NCBI GenBank assembly: GCA_009996555.1
Contig: JAACZX010000093.1
Coordinates: 1-8,091 of the forward strand
Direction: 5' to 3'
DNA from: Chitinophagaceae bacterium
GTDB taxonomy: Bacteria; Bacteroidota; Bacteroidia; Chitinophagales; Chitinophagaceae
DNA: 8,091 nt
Shown here in pieces: positions 1 through 6,787 of this stretch. Each line of letters starts with the position of its first letter. Within the stretch, counting starts at the first letter, position 1. The notes under the pieces were generated by a model. It saw nothing but the letters and a program-made list of their open reading frames with translations. It did not search any database and had not been told where the DNA came from. The position numbers and the translations under genes were made by a program.

Positions 1-890
1 TATTAAATACCATGTATGCAACGGAAGTGAACGATGCAACACTTCAACGTTCCATTGCATTTGGCAAAGAAGTGGCTGCAAGAGTTTATGCCTGGGCAGC
101 AACTGATGGTTCAGCAAATGTAAACCCACCGTATGTACCTCCTGTTGGTTTTGGATTGTGGGTGCCTACTTCGCCAACTCCGGCAATCAACCCTTATGCC
201 TATCAACGCAGGTTGCTGGTGCCAGGTTCCAGCAATGGCACATCACTTACACCCTTGCCTCCTTTTTCAGGCGATCCTGCTTCTGATTTTTATAAAATGG
301 TGAAAGAAGTATATGATGTTTCGCTCACATTAACGAACGATCAAAAAGCATTGGCAGATTATTATAAAGACAATCCTGGTTATGGAGCCGGTGGTACTTA
401 CGTTGCAGCTTTTTTACAGGCGCTCAACATTGCAAATTTTAATCTTGATAAGGCAGCACTTGGTTATGTTAAAGTAGGATTGGCACAGCACGATGCAGGC
501 ATTGTGCTGTTTGTAAATAAATACACGTTTAATGTAATGCGGCCAATCACTTATATACGCACATACATTAATCCGGCATGGAATACTTATATACCTACAC
601 CTAATCATCCGGAGTTTCCATCAGGGCATGCAACAATTACAGGTGGGGCACTCACCATGATGAGCAATGTGTTTGGCGAAAAATTTCCAATAACATTGCA
701 CACATACGATTACCTGAATTATCCACCCCGCAGTTACAGCACATTTACACAAATGGGATTAGACATTGCTAACAGCAGAATTTATGGAGGTTTACATTAC
801 CGGCTTACTTGTGAAAGAAGTATAGTACAGGGAAAAAAAGTAGCAGAGAATATTTTACAACGAATAAAATTTTTAAAAGAAGACGATTAG
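1..890 (+). CDS. Vanadium-dependent haloperoxidase / PAP2-family protein, 3' part (5' end outside window)
   Basis: This is the C-terminal part of a vanadium haloperoxidase-type protein of the PAP2 acid-phosphatase superfamily. The reading frame is open to the window edge (first full codon at 3). The first ATG, at 12, lies inside a conserved-looking region, so the real start is probably upstream, where an N-terminal helical part and any signal peptide would be. Numbering from that ATG, the oxyanion-pocket motifs are in order: K170-x6-R177-P178, P203-S-G-H206, and S255-R256-x5-H262. Known members bind vanadate and oxidise halides with peroxide, or bind phosphate and hydrolyse phosphoesters; sequence alone does not decide which. 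The Asp usual four residues after the last His in PAP2 enzymes is Thr266 here. The gene ends just before a strong terminator and is separate from the next gene. The family is firm; the substrate is unknown. Confidence 0.85.
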   Translation, partial: LNTMYATEVNDATLQRSIAFGKEVAARVYAWAATDGSANVNPPYVPPVGFGLWVPTSPTPAINPYAYQRRLLVPGSSNGTSLTPLPPFSGDPASDFYKMVKEVYDVSLTLTNDQKALADYYKDNPGYGAGGTYVAAFLQALNIANFNLDKAALGYVKVGLAQHDAGIVLFVNKYTFNVMRPITYIRTYINPAWNTYIPTPNHPEFPSGHATITGGALTMMSNVFGEKFPITLHTYDYLNYPPRSYSTFTQMGLDIANSRIYGGLHYRLTCERSIVQGKKVAENILQRIKFLKEDD

Positions 891-926
891 CGCAAGTCAG
901 GAAACACCCTTTTCTCATGTTGGTTA

Positions 927-960
927 AAGAGGTTCACACAATTGTGTGGGCCTTTTTAAT
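927..960 (+). terminator. Intrinsic terminator after the haloperoxidase-like gene
   Basis: Bases 931-939 (GGTTCACAC) pair with 944-952 (GTGTGGGCC) around the loop AATT. This gives a nine-pair stem including two G-T pairs, followed by TTTTT at 953-957. It lies 40 bases after the stop codon and ends the first transcription unit. Confidence 0.8.
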
Positions 961-968
961 TAAAAAAG

Positions 969-995
969 TTGCGGCGTTTAAATCCATTACTTTCA
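969..995 (+). promoter_or_regulatory. Weak candidate promoter for the fasciclin gene
   Basis: TTG at 969-971 and TACTTTCA at 988-995 resemble the Bacteroidota -33 (TTG) and -7 (TAnnTTTG) elements. The -7 match is imperfect at its last two bases and the 16-base spacing is shorter than usual. The region lies between a terminator and the next gene, so a promoter is expected somewhere here, but this exact placement is a guess. Confidence 0.22.
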
Positions 996-1091
996 ACACT
1001 TCGTAATTATCAATGTTCTCCACAAACAGAACGGGAACAGGCAGGGCTACTGCCATTAAATAATTCCATTTAAATCTTAAACCAAACAAAA

Positions 1092-1670
1092 ATGAAAAGC
1101 GTAAAGTTTTTTACCGCTGCAGCTATTGCTATGCTTATTTCTGCAGGAGCATCTGCGCAAACATCATCCATGAAAATGAAAGAGAAAACAGTAGAAGTTG
1201 GTGGAGCACCCATGTACCCATCAAAGAACATTGTTGAAAATGCTGTCAACTCAAAAGATCACACCACACTTGTTGCAGCTGTAAAAGCAGCAGGTCTTGT
1301 TGAAACATTAATGGGAGCTGGGCCATTTACTGTATTTGCCCCTACCAATGCTGCATTTGAAAAATTACCTGCAGGTACTGTTGAAACATTGCTGAAACCC
1401 GAAAACAAAGGAACGCTTACAGCAGTGCTTACCTATCATGTTGTTGCGGGAAAATTGGATGCAAAAACAATTGCCAAACTCATTAAAGATGGCAACGGCA
1501 AAGCAGAATTAACAACCGTACAAGGTGGCAAGCTGTGGTTGTGGATGCAGGATAACAAACTCTGGATTAAAGATGAAAAAGGAGGCATGGCTTCCGTAAC
1601 TATAAAAGATGTTTATCAGAGCAATGGTGTTATTCATGTAATTGATGCAGTAGTATTACCAAAGAGCTGA
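1092..1670 (+). CDS. Secreted fasciclin (FAS1) domain protein
   Basis: A 192-residue exported protein with a single FAS1 domain, a fold linked to cell-surface adhesion and matrix binding in many organisms. Residues 1-23 form a classical signal peptide (Lys near the start, a hydrophobic core, then ASAQ at the cleavage site). A short charged linker follows. The FAS1 domain spans about residues 44-191 and has its three hallmarks: the H1 segment [13 protein letters not shown] (77-89), the YH dipeptide in TYHVV (Y115-H116), and the H2 segment [13 protein letters not shown] (178-190). The length is typical for a bacterial one-domain FAS1 protein. The ATG follows an A-rich leader (AAACCAAACAAAA) instead of a Shine-Dalgarno site, as is common in Bacteroidota. 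It stands alone between two hairpins, so it is probably monocistronic. Its ligand cannot be read from the sequence. Confidence 0.93.
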   Translation: MKSVKFFTAAAIAMLISAGASAQTSSMKMKEKTVEVGGAPMYPSKNIVENAVNSKDHTTLVAAVKAAGLVETLMGAGPFTVFAPTNAAFEKLPAGTVETLLKPENKGTLTAVLTYHVVAGKLDAKTIAKLIKDGNGKAELTTVQGGKLWLWMQDNKLWIKDEKGGMASVTIKDVYQSNGVIHVIDAVVLPKS

Positions 1671-1696
1671 TAAATGATGTAGTCCTGGTTTTGGTA

Positions 1697-1724
1697 GAAA
1701 GGGTTGGTCTTTACCGACCCTTTC
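1697..1724 (+). terminator. Stable hairpin after the fasciclin gene, probable terminator
   Basis: Bases 1697-1707 pair with 1714-1724 in an 11-pair stem (one G-T pair) around the loop TCTTTA. The hairpin starts 26 bases after the fasciclin stop. No T tract follows (the next bases are CAATTATA), so it may be a weak terminator or a 3'-end stabilising structure. Confidence 0.5.
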
Positions 1725-1877
1725 CAATTATAGGAACCGTGCATACAAAATAAATTTTCTGTTTCGAAATCCATTTGCAGTAAGCTGTCGTAACTATTCT
1801 ACCTGCAGTGATAACGCTTCTCCTGAAGCTGTATGAAAAATATCATCCTGAATCATTCATCAATTAAAAACAAAACA

Positions 1878-2537
1878 ATGAAAAAGAGAAAACTCCTGTT
1901 AACTGCTATTGCCGTTGCGGTTGCTATAACCGGCGGTATTATTTATGCAGCCGACCATCTTGATTCACCAGCTGTTTCAAACCAAACAACTGACATCACC
2001 GACGTTTATGTATTCCGTGGCGAAAACACAAACAATCTTGTATTTGTAGCCAACACACAAGGCTTGCTTACGCCTGCTGCAACAGGCGCTGCAAAGTTTG
2101 ATGAAAAAACGCTTATTGAATTTAACATCGACAACAATGCTGACAATGTAGAAGACCTCGTTATTCAAGCCATTGTAAAGAATGGCAAAATGAAAGTGTA
2201 TGGCCCGTACAAACCTGCAGCAACAGGCACACGCAGTACCATTGAAGAATCTGCATTTACTGCACAGGTTGATGTAACGCCTTACGGACAAAATGCAATC
2301 ATTGCCGAACAGCAAGGCATTAAAGTATTTGCAGGCCCTCGTGACGATCCGTTCTTCTTCGACCTGGGACAATACTTAAAAATCATTGGCGGCGAAGCAA
2401 ATGGTTTTAATAAACCAGGCACAGATACATTCAAAGGCACCAACGTATTGAGCATTGTGGTAGAAGTTCCAAAATCAAGATTCGGTTCTTCATCAACCAT
2501 CAACGTGTGGGCTGAAGCAAAAAAAGCAGTGATGTAA
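1878..2537 (+). CDS. Secreted DUF4331-type protein, N-terminal half of the domain
   Basis: A 219-residue exported protein resembling the N-terminal half of DUF4331 proteins, whose function is not established. I chose the ATG at 1878 over the in-frame ATG at 1833. It follows an A-rich leader (AAAAACAAAACA) and gives a clean signal peptide (MKKRK, hydrophobic 6-22, cleavage near IYA-A), whereas the earlier start adds a polar 15-residue extension. Family-like features are ADHLDSPAV just after cleavage (25-33), TTDITDVYVFRG (38-48), FNIDNNADNVEDL (82-94), AGPRDDPFFFDLG (152-164) and GTNVLSIVVEVPKS (187-200). The protein stops just after a strand ending in NVWAEA, where full-length family members continue into a second half; that half is encoded by the next gene, 36 bases on. 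The family call rests on remembered motifs; no search was run. Confidence 0.82.
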   Translation: MKKRKLLLTAIAVAVAITGGIIYAADHLDSPAVSNQTTDITDVYVFRGENTNNLVFVANTQGLLTPAATGAAKFDEKTLIEFNIDNNADNVEDLVIQAIVKNGKMKVYGPYKPAATGTRSTIEESAFTAQVDVTPYGQNAIIAEQQGIKVFAGPRDDPFFFDLGQYLKIIGGEANGFNKPGTDTFKGTNVLSIVVEVPKSRFGSSSTINVWAEAKKAVM

Positions 2538-2573
2538 TTGTTAACCAAATCATTCAACTTAAAAAATAGTATC

Positions 2574-3053
2574 ATGAAGATCAGAACAGGTTTATTTAGT
2601 TTATTGGCTGCAGGAAGTTTACTGTTTACTGCATGTAACAAAGAAAACACGCCTCCTAACCGCCAGGTGTATGAGCAGCAGGATCAAATGGCTCGTCCGG
2701 CAATTAACACTGTATTTGTTGGTACAGCAGATAAAGATATGTTCAACACCACCATCCCTTCAAGCATGGGTGCAGCATTCCAGGCAAAATTTAAAACAAG
2801 ATTGCTTGCACTTAATGCCGGCTATACTACCAATGCGTTGGGCCAAAATGCTGATCAGTTAACCGGCTTACTGGCAACCGATGTATTGAATGTTTCCAAA
2901 ACGGCGCCAACAACATTTTTTGACGGCACCAATATTTTAACCGGTCGTGCTCTGGCCGATGATGTAATTGATGTAGAACTGTTATTACTGTTCGGCGGAC
3001 CAACAGGAACATCAAATCCGGGGTTGACCAGCGATAACGCAACTCCTCACTAA
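2574..3053 (+). CDS. DUF4331-type lipoprotein, C-terminal half of the domain
   Basis: A 159-residue predicted lipoprotein. The ATG at 2574 gives a signal peptide ending in the lipobox LFTA-C21, followed by NKEN; an in-frame TTG at 2538, right after the previous stop, would add 12 polar residues and spoil it. The mature part resembles the C-terminal half of DUF4331: QDQMARPAINTVFVG (36-50), DKDMFN (53-58), and near the end GRALADDVIDVELLLLFGG (124-142), which matches the family's typical NGRRLxDDVIDxxL ending. The gene is 36 bases after the first-half gene, so the two are surely cotranscribed and probably form one two-chain domain. The lipid anchor would hold the complex at a membrane, the outer membrane being most common in Bacteroidota. 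Its substrate or partner is unknown. An alternative view is that each half is an independent small protein. Confidence 0.8.
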   Translation: MKIRTGLFSLLAAGSLLFTACNKENTPPNRQVYEQQDQMARPAINTVFVGTADKDMFNTTIPSSMGAAFQAKFKTRLLALNAGYTTNALGQNADQLTGLLATDVLNVSKTAPTTFFDGTNILTGRALADDVIDVELLLLFGGPTGTSNPGLTSDNATPH

Positions 3054-3060
3054 AAGCAAC

Positions 3061-3091
3061 AAAGGCGAAGGAGTAAATCCTTCGCCTTTTT
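3061..3091 (+). terminator. Strong intrinsic terminator between the DUF4331 pair and the TPR gene
   Basis: AAAGGCGAAGGA (3061-3072) pairs perfectly over 12 bases with TCCTTCGCCTTT (3078-3089) around the loop GTAAA, and a TTTTT run covers 3087-3091. It begins seven bases after the stop of the lipoprotein gene and ends only 24 bases before the next start codon. Confidence 0.9.
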
Positions 3092-3115
3092 ACTACCAAA
3101 CCAAATACCCAGACT

Positions 3116-4423
3116 ATGTATAAACTTTTTTTTACCCTCGCTGCATGTACAGCTCTGTTCGCATGTTCATCCAAACAAAAACAGGTAGCAGATGAACAAG
3201 CCATTACAACAATGCTGCAACAACAAAGCAAACAACAGGCTGCTGCTTTGAACCGCATTGATGAAGATGTACAGTTTTGGAAAAACCGTTTAGCTGCAAA
3301 CGCCAACGATATTAGCGCACAAATAAAACTGGCATCACTGTACAGTGCACGGTTTCAGTACAGCGGCAATATCGAAGACATACATACCAGTAATCGTTTA
3401 TACATAGCTGCTAACCGTTTACATAAACATGTTTCATCTGGCATTTACCGTTCACTTGCAGCCAATGCTGTAACACAGCATCGCTTTCTCGATGCCGACC
3501 GTTACCTTGATACTGCAGCCAGTATGGGCGATGATAAATACGTTACTGTTTTACAGCAGTTTGATGTAAAACTTGAATTAGGTGATTATTACAAAGCCGA
3601 ACAATTACTCAACAGCCTGGCGAACAAACATAATTTTGATTACTACATCCGTGCTTCGAAACTGGAAGACCACAAAGGCAATGGAGAAGAAAGTGTGCAA
3701 TGGATGGAGAAAGCAGTTGCCGATGCAGCTGAAAGTGGAAAAGATGAATTACTGCTTTGGTCAAAAACCAACCTTGCAGACATGTACGGTCATCACAACC
3801 GCATCAGCAAAGCGTACAAATTGTATAACGAAGTGTTAGCCGTTAATCCACACGACTATCATGCATGGAAAGGTTTGGCATGGATTGCTTTTTCGAACGA
3901 TCATAATACTTCACTGGCGAAAACCATTCTTTTCTGGTTGAAAAAACAGCATCCTATTCCCGACTATGACTTGCTGCTGAGTGACATTGCTGCGTATGAA
4001 CAAAACAATATTGAAAAGAATAGCTACCTCGCCTCCTTTCTTGCGCAAACAGAACAGCCACAATATGGCGACATGTACAACAAATACATTTTCGATATTC
4101 TTACCGATGAACAAAACAACTATGCAGGTGCACTGGCCATTGCAAAAAGAGAAGTACGCAATCGTCCAACACCACACTCGTACGAACTGCTGGCCTGGTC
4201 GTTGTACAAAAACGGACAGCTGGAAGAAGCAACACGCCTGCTGAACAGCCGGGTGCTCAACAAAACATTTGAACCCGATGCCCTTTATCATATAGGTGTT
4301 ATTTACAAGCAGACCGGCAATAAAAAACTGGCAAAGCACTATTTAAACGAAGCCTTGGAAAGCAGTTTCGAGTTAGGACCGCTTGTAACAAAAGACATCC
4401 AAAGAGAATTAAATACGCTTTAA
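3116..4423 (+). CDS. TPR-repeat lipoprotein
   Basis: A 435-residue predicted lipoprotein made largely of helical tetratricopeptide repeats, which usually serve as protein-protein scaffolds. The signal peptide (MYKLFFTLAACTALFA) ends in the lipobox ALFA-C17, then SSKQKQ. Residues 20-46 are rich in Gln and Ala and may form a short coiled coil. TPR-like helix pairs can be seen at about 109-138, 143-174, 175-208, 213-246 (ADMYGHHNRISKAYKLYNEV core), 353-386 (LAWSLYKNGQLEEATRLLNS) and 387-420 (IGVIYKQTGNKKLAKHYLNE). No catalytic motif was recognised. It starts 24 bases after a strong terminator with no clear promoter between. The TonB receptor follows 17 bases after its stop, so the two form an operon. 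It probably organises partners on the periplasmic face of a membrane; the partner is unknown. Confidence 0.88.
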   Translation: MYKLFFTLAACTALFACSSKQKQVADEQAITTMLQQQSKQQAAALNRIDEDVQFWKNRLAANANDISAQIKLASLYSARFQYSGNIEDIHTSNRLYIAANRLHKHVSSGIYRSLAANAVTQHRFLDADRYLDTAASMGDDKYVTVLQQFDVKLELGDYYKAEQLLNSLANKHNFDYYIRASKLEDHKGNGEESVQWMEKAVADAAESGKDELLLWSKTNLADMYGHHNRISKAYKLYNEVLAVNPHDYHAWKGLAWIAFSNDHNTSLAKTILFWLKKQHPIPDYDLLLSDIAAYEQNNIEKNSYLASFLAQTEQPQYGDMYNKYIFDILTDEQNNYAGALAIAKREVRNRPTPHSYELLAWSLYKNGQLEEATRLLNSRVLNKTFEPDALYHIGVIYKQTGNKKLAKHYLNEALESSFELGPLVTKDIQRELNTL

Positions 4424-4440
4424 GTTTAACGCTGCTGTTT

Positions 4441-6657
4441 ATGAAAACATTTCTATTCTCCTTATCACTTCTGCTTTGCGGATTATTGAGCAAAGCGCAA
4501 ACAATTTTTACTGCCCGCCTTATTGATACTGTAACAAACGAAGCTGTTGAAGGAGCCATTATCCGCAGCAGTAACAAAGTTGTTACCTCGGCAAAAGATG
4601 GCAGCTTTACGATTTCACTTTCTGCTACAGAACAAACCGTAACTGTTACAGCGATAGGTTATGCTGCAACAGCTGTAACCACATCCGGCAACAATTTGGT
4701 TATTTACCTGCAGCGTGCTGCCTTTAATTTAAAGGAACTGGTAATAGCAGCAGGCAATGCCAATAAAGTCTACTCCACTATCAGTAAAATAGATTTGAAC
4801 CAACACCCTGTTAATTCGGCGCAGGAATTTTTACGGTATGTGCCCGGTTTGTTTATTGCACAACACCAGGGCGGTGGTAAAGCAGAACAGATTTTTTTAC
4901 GTGGCTTTGATGTGGATCATGGAACAGATGTAAAGATCACTGTGGATGGTATGCCGGTGAATATGCCTTCGCATGCACACGGACAAGGCTATGCCGATAT
5001 GCATTTTGTAATTCCCGAGCTGGTAAAAACAATTGATTACGGTAAGGGAAGTTATTATACTGAACAAGGCAATTTCAATACGGCCGGATATGTAGAACTG
5101 CAAACCGCCAACAGGCTTACGCAAAATACCGTACAACTTGAAGCCGGTTTATTTAACAGCTATCGTGCATTAGCGATGGTGAATCTGCTACCTGCATCTA
5201 ACAAGAAACAAAACGCCTTTATTGCTTCTGAATTTATTTATTCGGATGGACCTTTTGAAAGTGCGCAGCATTTTAACCGTTTCAATATTTGGGGAAAGTA
5301 CAATACCGAGCTCAACGAACGCAATAAACTGTTTGTGCAAGCCAATGTATTCAACAGCAAATGGGATGCATCGGGGCAAATTCCTGAACGTGCAGTTGCC
5401 GATGGAACCATTACACGCTTCGGTGCCATTGATAATACCGAAGGTGGTTATACCGGCCGCATCAACGTCAGCACAAAACTGCAACAGCGTTTACGCAACA
5501 GCAATCAGCTGGAGCACCAGTTGTATTACAACCGTTATCATTTCAATCTTATTTCAAACTTCACTTTCTTCCTCAACGATCCGGTCAATGGCGATCAGAT
5601 TCGTCAGCAGGAAGCAAGGGATATTTTCGGCTGGCAATCGAACTGGCAGGCAAAACATACAAAAGGTAATACCAACTTTACAAGCAGCATCGGCAGTGGC
5701 ATCCGTTTCGATGCAACACGCAACTCCGAATTATCACGCACAAAAAATAAAACCGAAGTATTGGATGCAATTGCGTTGGGCAATGTGCGTGAAGCCAATG
5801 CCTGGCTGTATGCCGATGAAAAAGTGGAATTCGGTAACTGGCTGTTAACCGTTGGTGCAAGAGCCGATTATTTTCATTTTGCTTACAACGATCAACTGAA
5901 TCCATCACTAACTCCACAACAGCAGTTCATCATCAGTCCGAAAGTAAATCTGTTTTACACCTTCAATAAAAGTCTGCAACTCTACTTTAAAAACGGCAAA
6001 GGATTTCACAGCAACGATACACGTGTAGTGTTACCGCAAACCGGTCGTGAAGTATTACCTGCTTCGTATGGTTCTGACCTGGGTGTAATGTGGAAGCCGT
6101 TTCAAAGCTTACTGGTGAATGCTGCACTCTGGCATTTGTTTTTACAACAGGAGTTTGTGTATGTAGGTGATGAAGGTATTGTAGAACCCGGTGGTAAAAC
6201 ACGCCGTTATGGTGCTGATGTTTCGGTACGCTGGCAACCGTTGAAACAACTTTCGGCCGATGCCAACATCAACTATGCACATGCAAGAAGTATTCAATAT
6301 CCAAAAGATGAGAATTATATTCCGCTGGCACCAACATTTACAAGCACAGGCGGCATCAATTATCAATTCGATAACTGGAATGCTGCTATACGTTACCGTT
6401 ATATTGCCAACCGTGCAGCCAACGAAGATTACAGCATTACTGCCAAAGGTTATTTTATTACAGATGCTTCAGTAAGTTATGCTGTACGTAAATGGGAACT
6501 TGGCGCAGTAGTTGAAAATCTTTTTAATACCGAATGGAACGAAGCACAGTTTGCAACCGAATCGAGATTACGCAACGAAGCATCGCCTGTTAACGAATTA
6601 CATTTTACACCCGGCAATCCGTTCTTTATAAAGCTGAAACTGGCTGTTCATTTTTAA
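4441..6657 (+). CDS. TonB-dependent outer-membrane receptor
   Basis: A 738-residue TonB-dependent transporter that would import a bound substrate through the outer membrane using energy passed on by TonB. Residues 1-20 are a signal peptide ending SKAQ. Residues 21-91 form a carboxypeptidase-regulatory-like domain (ARLIDTVTNEAVEGA, then DGSFTISL and TVTAIGYA), typical of Bacteroidota. LKELVIAAG (97-105) sits where the TonB box usually lies. The plug covers about 110-222, with FLRGFDVDHGTD (152-163), VDGMPVN (168-174), SHAHGQGYADMHF (177-189) and YGKGSYYTEQGNF (200-212). The 22-strand barrel would fill the rest and ends with an aromatic residue (LAVHF), as outer-membrane barrels do. Plug histidines 160, 178, 180 and 188 stand out. 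No SusD-like gene is adjacent, so this is not a glycan SusCD pair. Cotranscribed with the TPR lipoprotein; substrate unknown. Confidence 0.93.
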   Translation: MKTFLFSLSLLLCGLLSKAQTIFTARLIDTVTNEAVEGAIIRSSNKVVTSAKDGSFTISLSATEQTVTVTAIGYAATAVTTSGNNLVIYLQRAAFNLKELVIAAGNANKVYSTISKIDLNQHPVNSAQEFLRYVPGLFIAQHQGGGKAEQIFLRGFDVDHGTDVKITVDGMPVNMPSHAHGQGYADMHFVIPELVKTIDYGKGSYYTEQGNFNTAGYVELQTANRLTQNTVQLEAGLFNSYRALAMVNLLPASNKKQNAFIASEFIYSDGPFESAQHFNRFNIWGKYNTELNERNKLFVQANVFNSKWDASGQIPERAVADGTITRFGAIDNTEGGYTGRINVSTKLQQRLRNSNQLEHQLYYNRYHFNLISNFTFFLNDPVNGDQIRQQEARDIFGWQSNWQAKHTKGNTNFTSSIGSGIRFDATRNSELSRTKNKTEVLDAIALGNVREANAWLYADEKVEFGNWLLTVGARADYFHFAYNDQLNPSLTPQQQFIISPKVNLFYTFNKSLQLYFKNGKGFHSNDTRVVLPQTGREVLPASYGSDLGVMWKPFQSLLVNAALWHLFLQQEFVYVGDEGIVEPGGKTRRYGADVSVRWQPLKQLSADANINYAHARSIQYPKDENYIPLAPTFTSTGGINYQFDNWNAAIRYRYIANRAANEDYSITAKGYFITDASVSYAVRKWELGAVVENLFNTEWNEAQFATESRLRNEASPVNELHFTPGNPFFIKLKLAVHF

Positions 6658-6675
6658 GTGAACAAACAGTAAAGC

Positions 6676-6705
6676 AAGCGATAGCTAAAATGCTGTCGCT
6701 TTTTT
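6676..6705 (+). terminator. Intrinsic terminator after the TonB receptor gene
   Basis: AAGCGATAGC (6676-6685) pairs with GCTGTCGCTT (6692-6701), ten pairs with one G-T, around the loop TAAAAT. A T tract runs from 6700 to 6705. It begins 19 bases after the stop codon and ends the TPR-receptor operon. Confidence 0.88.
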
Positions 6706-6729
6706 ATTGCCGTAAATCATTCAGGAGTA

Positions 6730-6760
6730 TTGCATGTTCTCAAAATTGTTTCTACCTTAT
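6730..6760 (+). promoter_or_regulatory. Weak candidate promoter for the cytochrome gene
   Basis: TTG at 6730-6732 and TACCTTAT at 6753-6760 are 20 bases apart, the usual spacing for Bacteroidota -33 and -7 elements, but the -7 element misses the last two bases of TAnnTTTG. A terminator lies just upstream, so the cytochrome gene should have its own promoter between 6706 and 6787. Confidence 0.25.
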
Positions 6761-6787
6761 CCCCTTTTTACACCGAAACCAACCATC

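Noticed and set aside
933..950. The perfect palindrome CACACAATTGTGTG as a repressor operator
   Set aside because: It forms the stem of a hairpin followed by a T tract right after a stop codon, so a terminator explains it better.
1816..1829. Small inverted repeat GCTTC-TCCT-GAAGC in the leader of the DUF4331 gene
   Set aside because: It has only five pairs and no riboswitch-like context, so it is expected by chance.
1833..1877. Upstream in-frame ATG as the start of the DUF4331 first-half gene
   Set aside because: It would put 15 mostly polar residues before a textbook signal peptide; the ATG at 1878 has a better A-rich leader.
1878..3053. The DUF4331 pair as one gene broken by a nonsense mutation
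   Set aside because: The second gene has its own start and a complete lipoprotein signal with lipobox, which a recent nonsense mutation would not create.
2827..3306. A 159-codon open frame on the minus strand across the lipoprotein/TPR junction
   Set aside because: It runs antisense through two well-supported genes and a terminator, has no recognisable domain, and its Cys-rich composition is typical of an antisense shadow.
3911..4339. A 142-codon open frame on the minus strand within the TPR gene
   Set aside because: It is fully antisense to a recognised gene, without a plausible leader or motif.
5222..5848. A 208-codon open frame on the plus strand inside the TonB receptor gene
   Set aside because: It is an out-of-frame overlap with a clear receptor barrel region and shows no family resemblance or signal sequence.
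3116..6657. A SusC/SusD polysaccharide-utilisation locus
   Set aside because: The lipoprotein is a TPR protein without SusD features, no glycoside hydrolase is nearby, and the 738-residue receptor is shorter than typical SusC proteins (about 1000 residues).
6734..6787. Upstream in-frame ATG as the start of the cytochrome gene
   Set aside because: It adds a Pro-rich 18-residue stretch before the natural MFKKILKW membrane anchor; the ATG at 6788 fits better.
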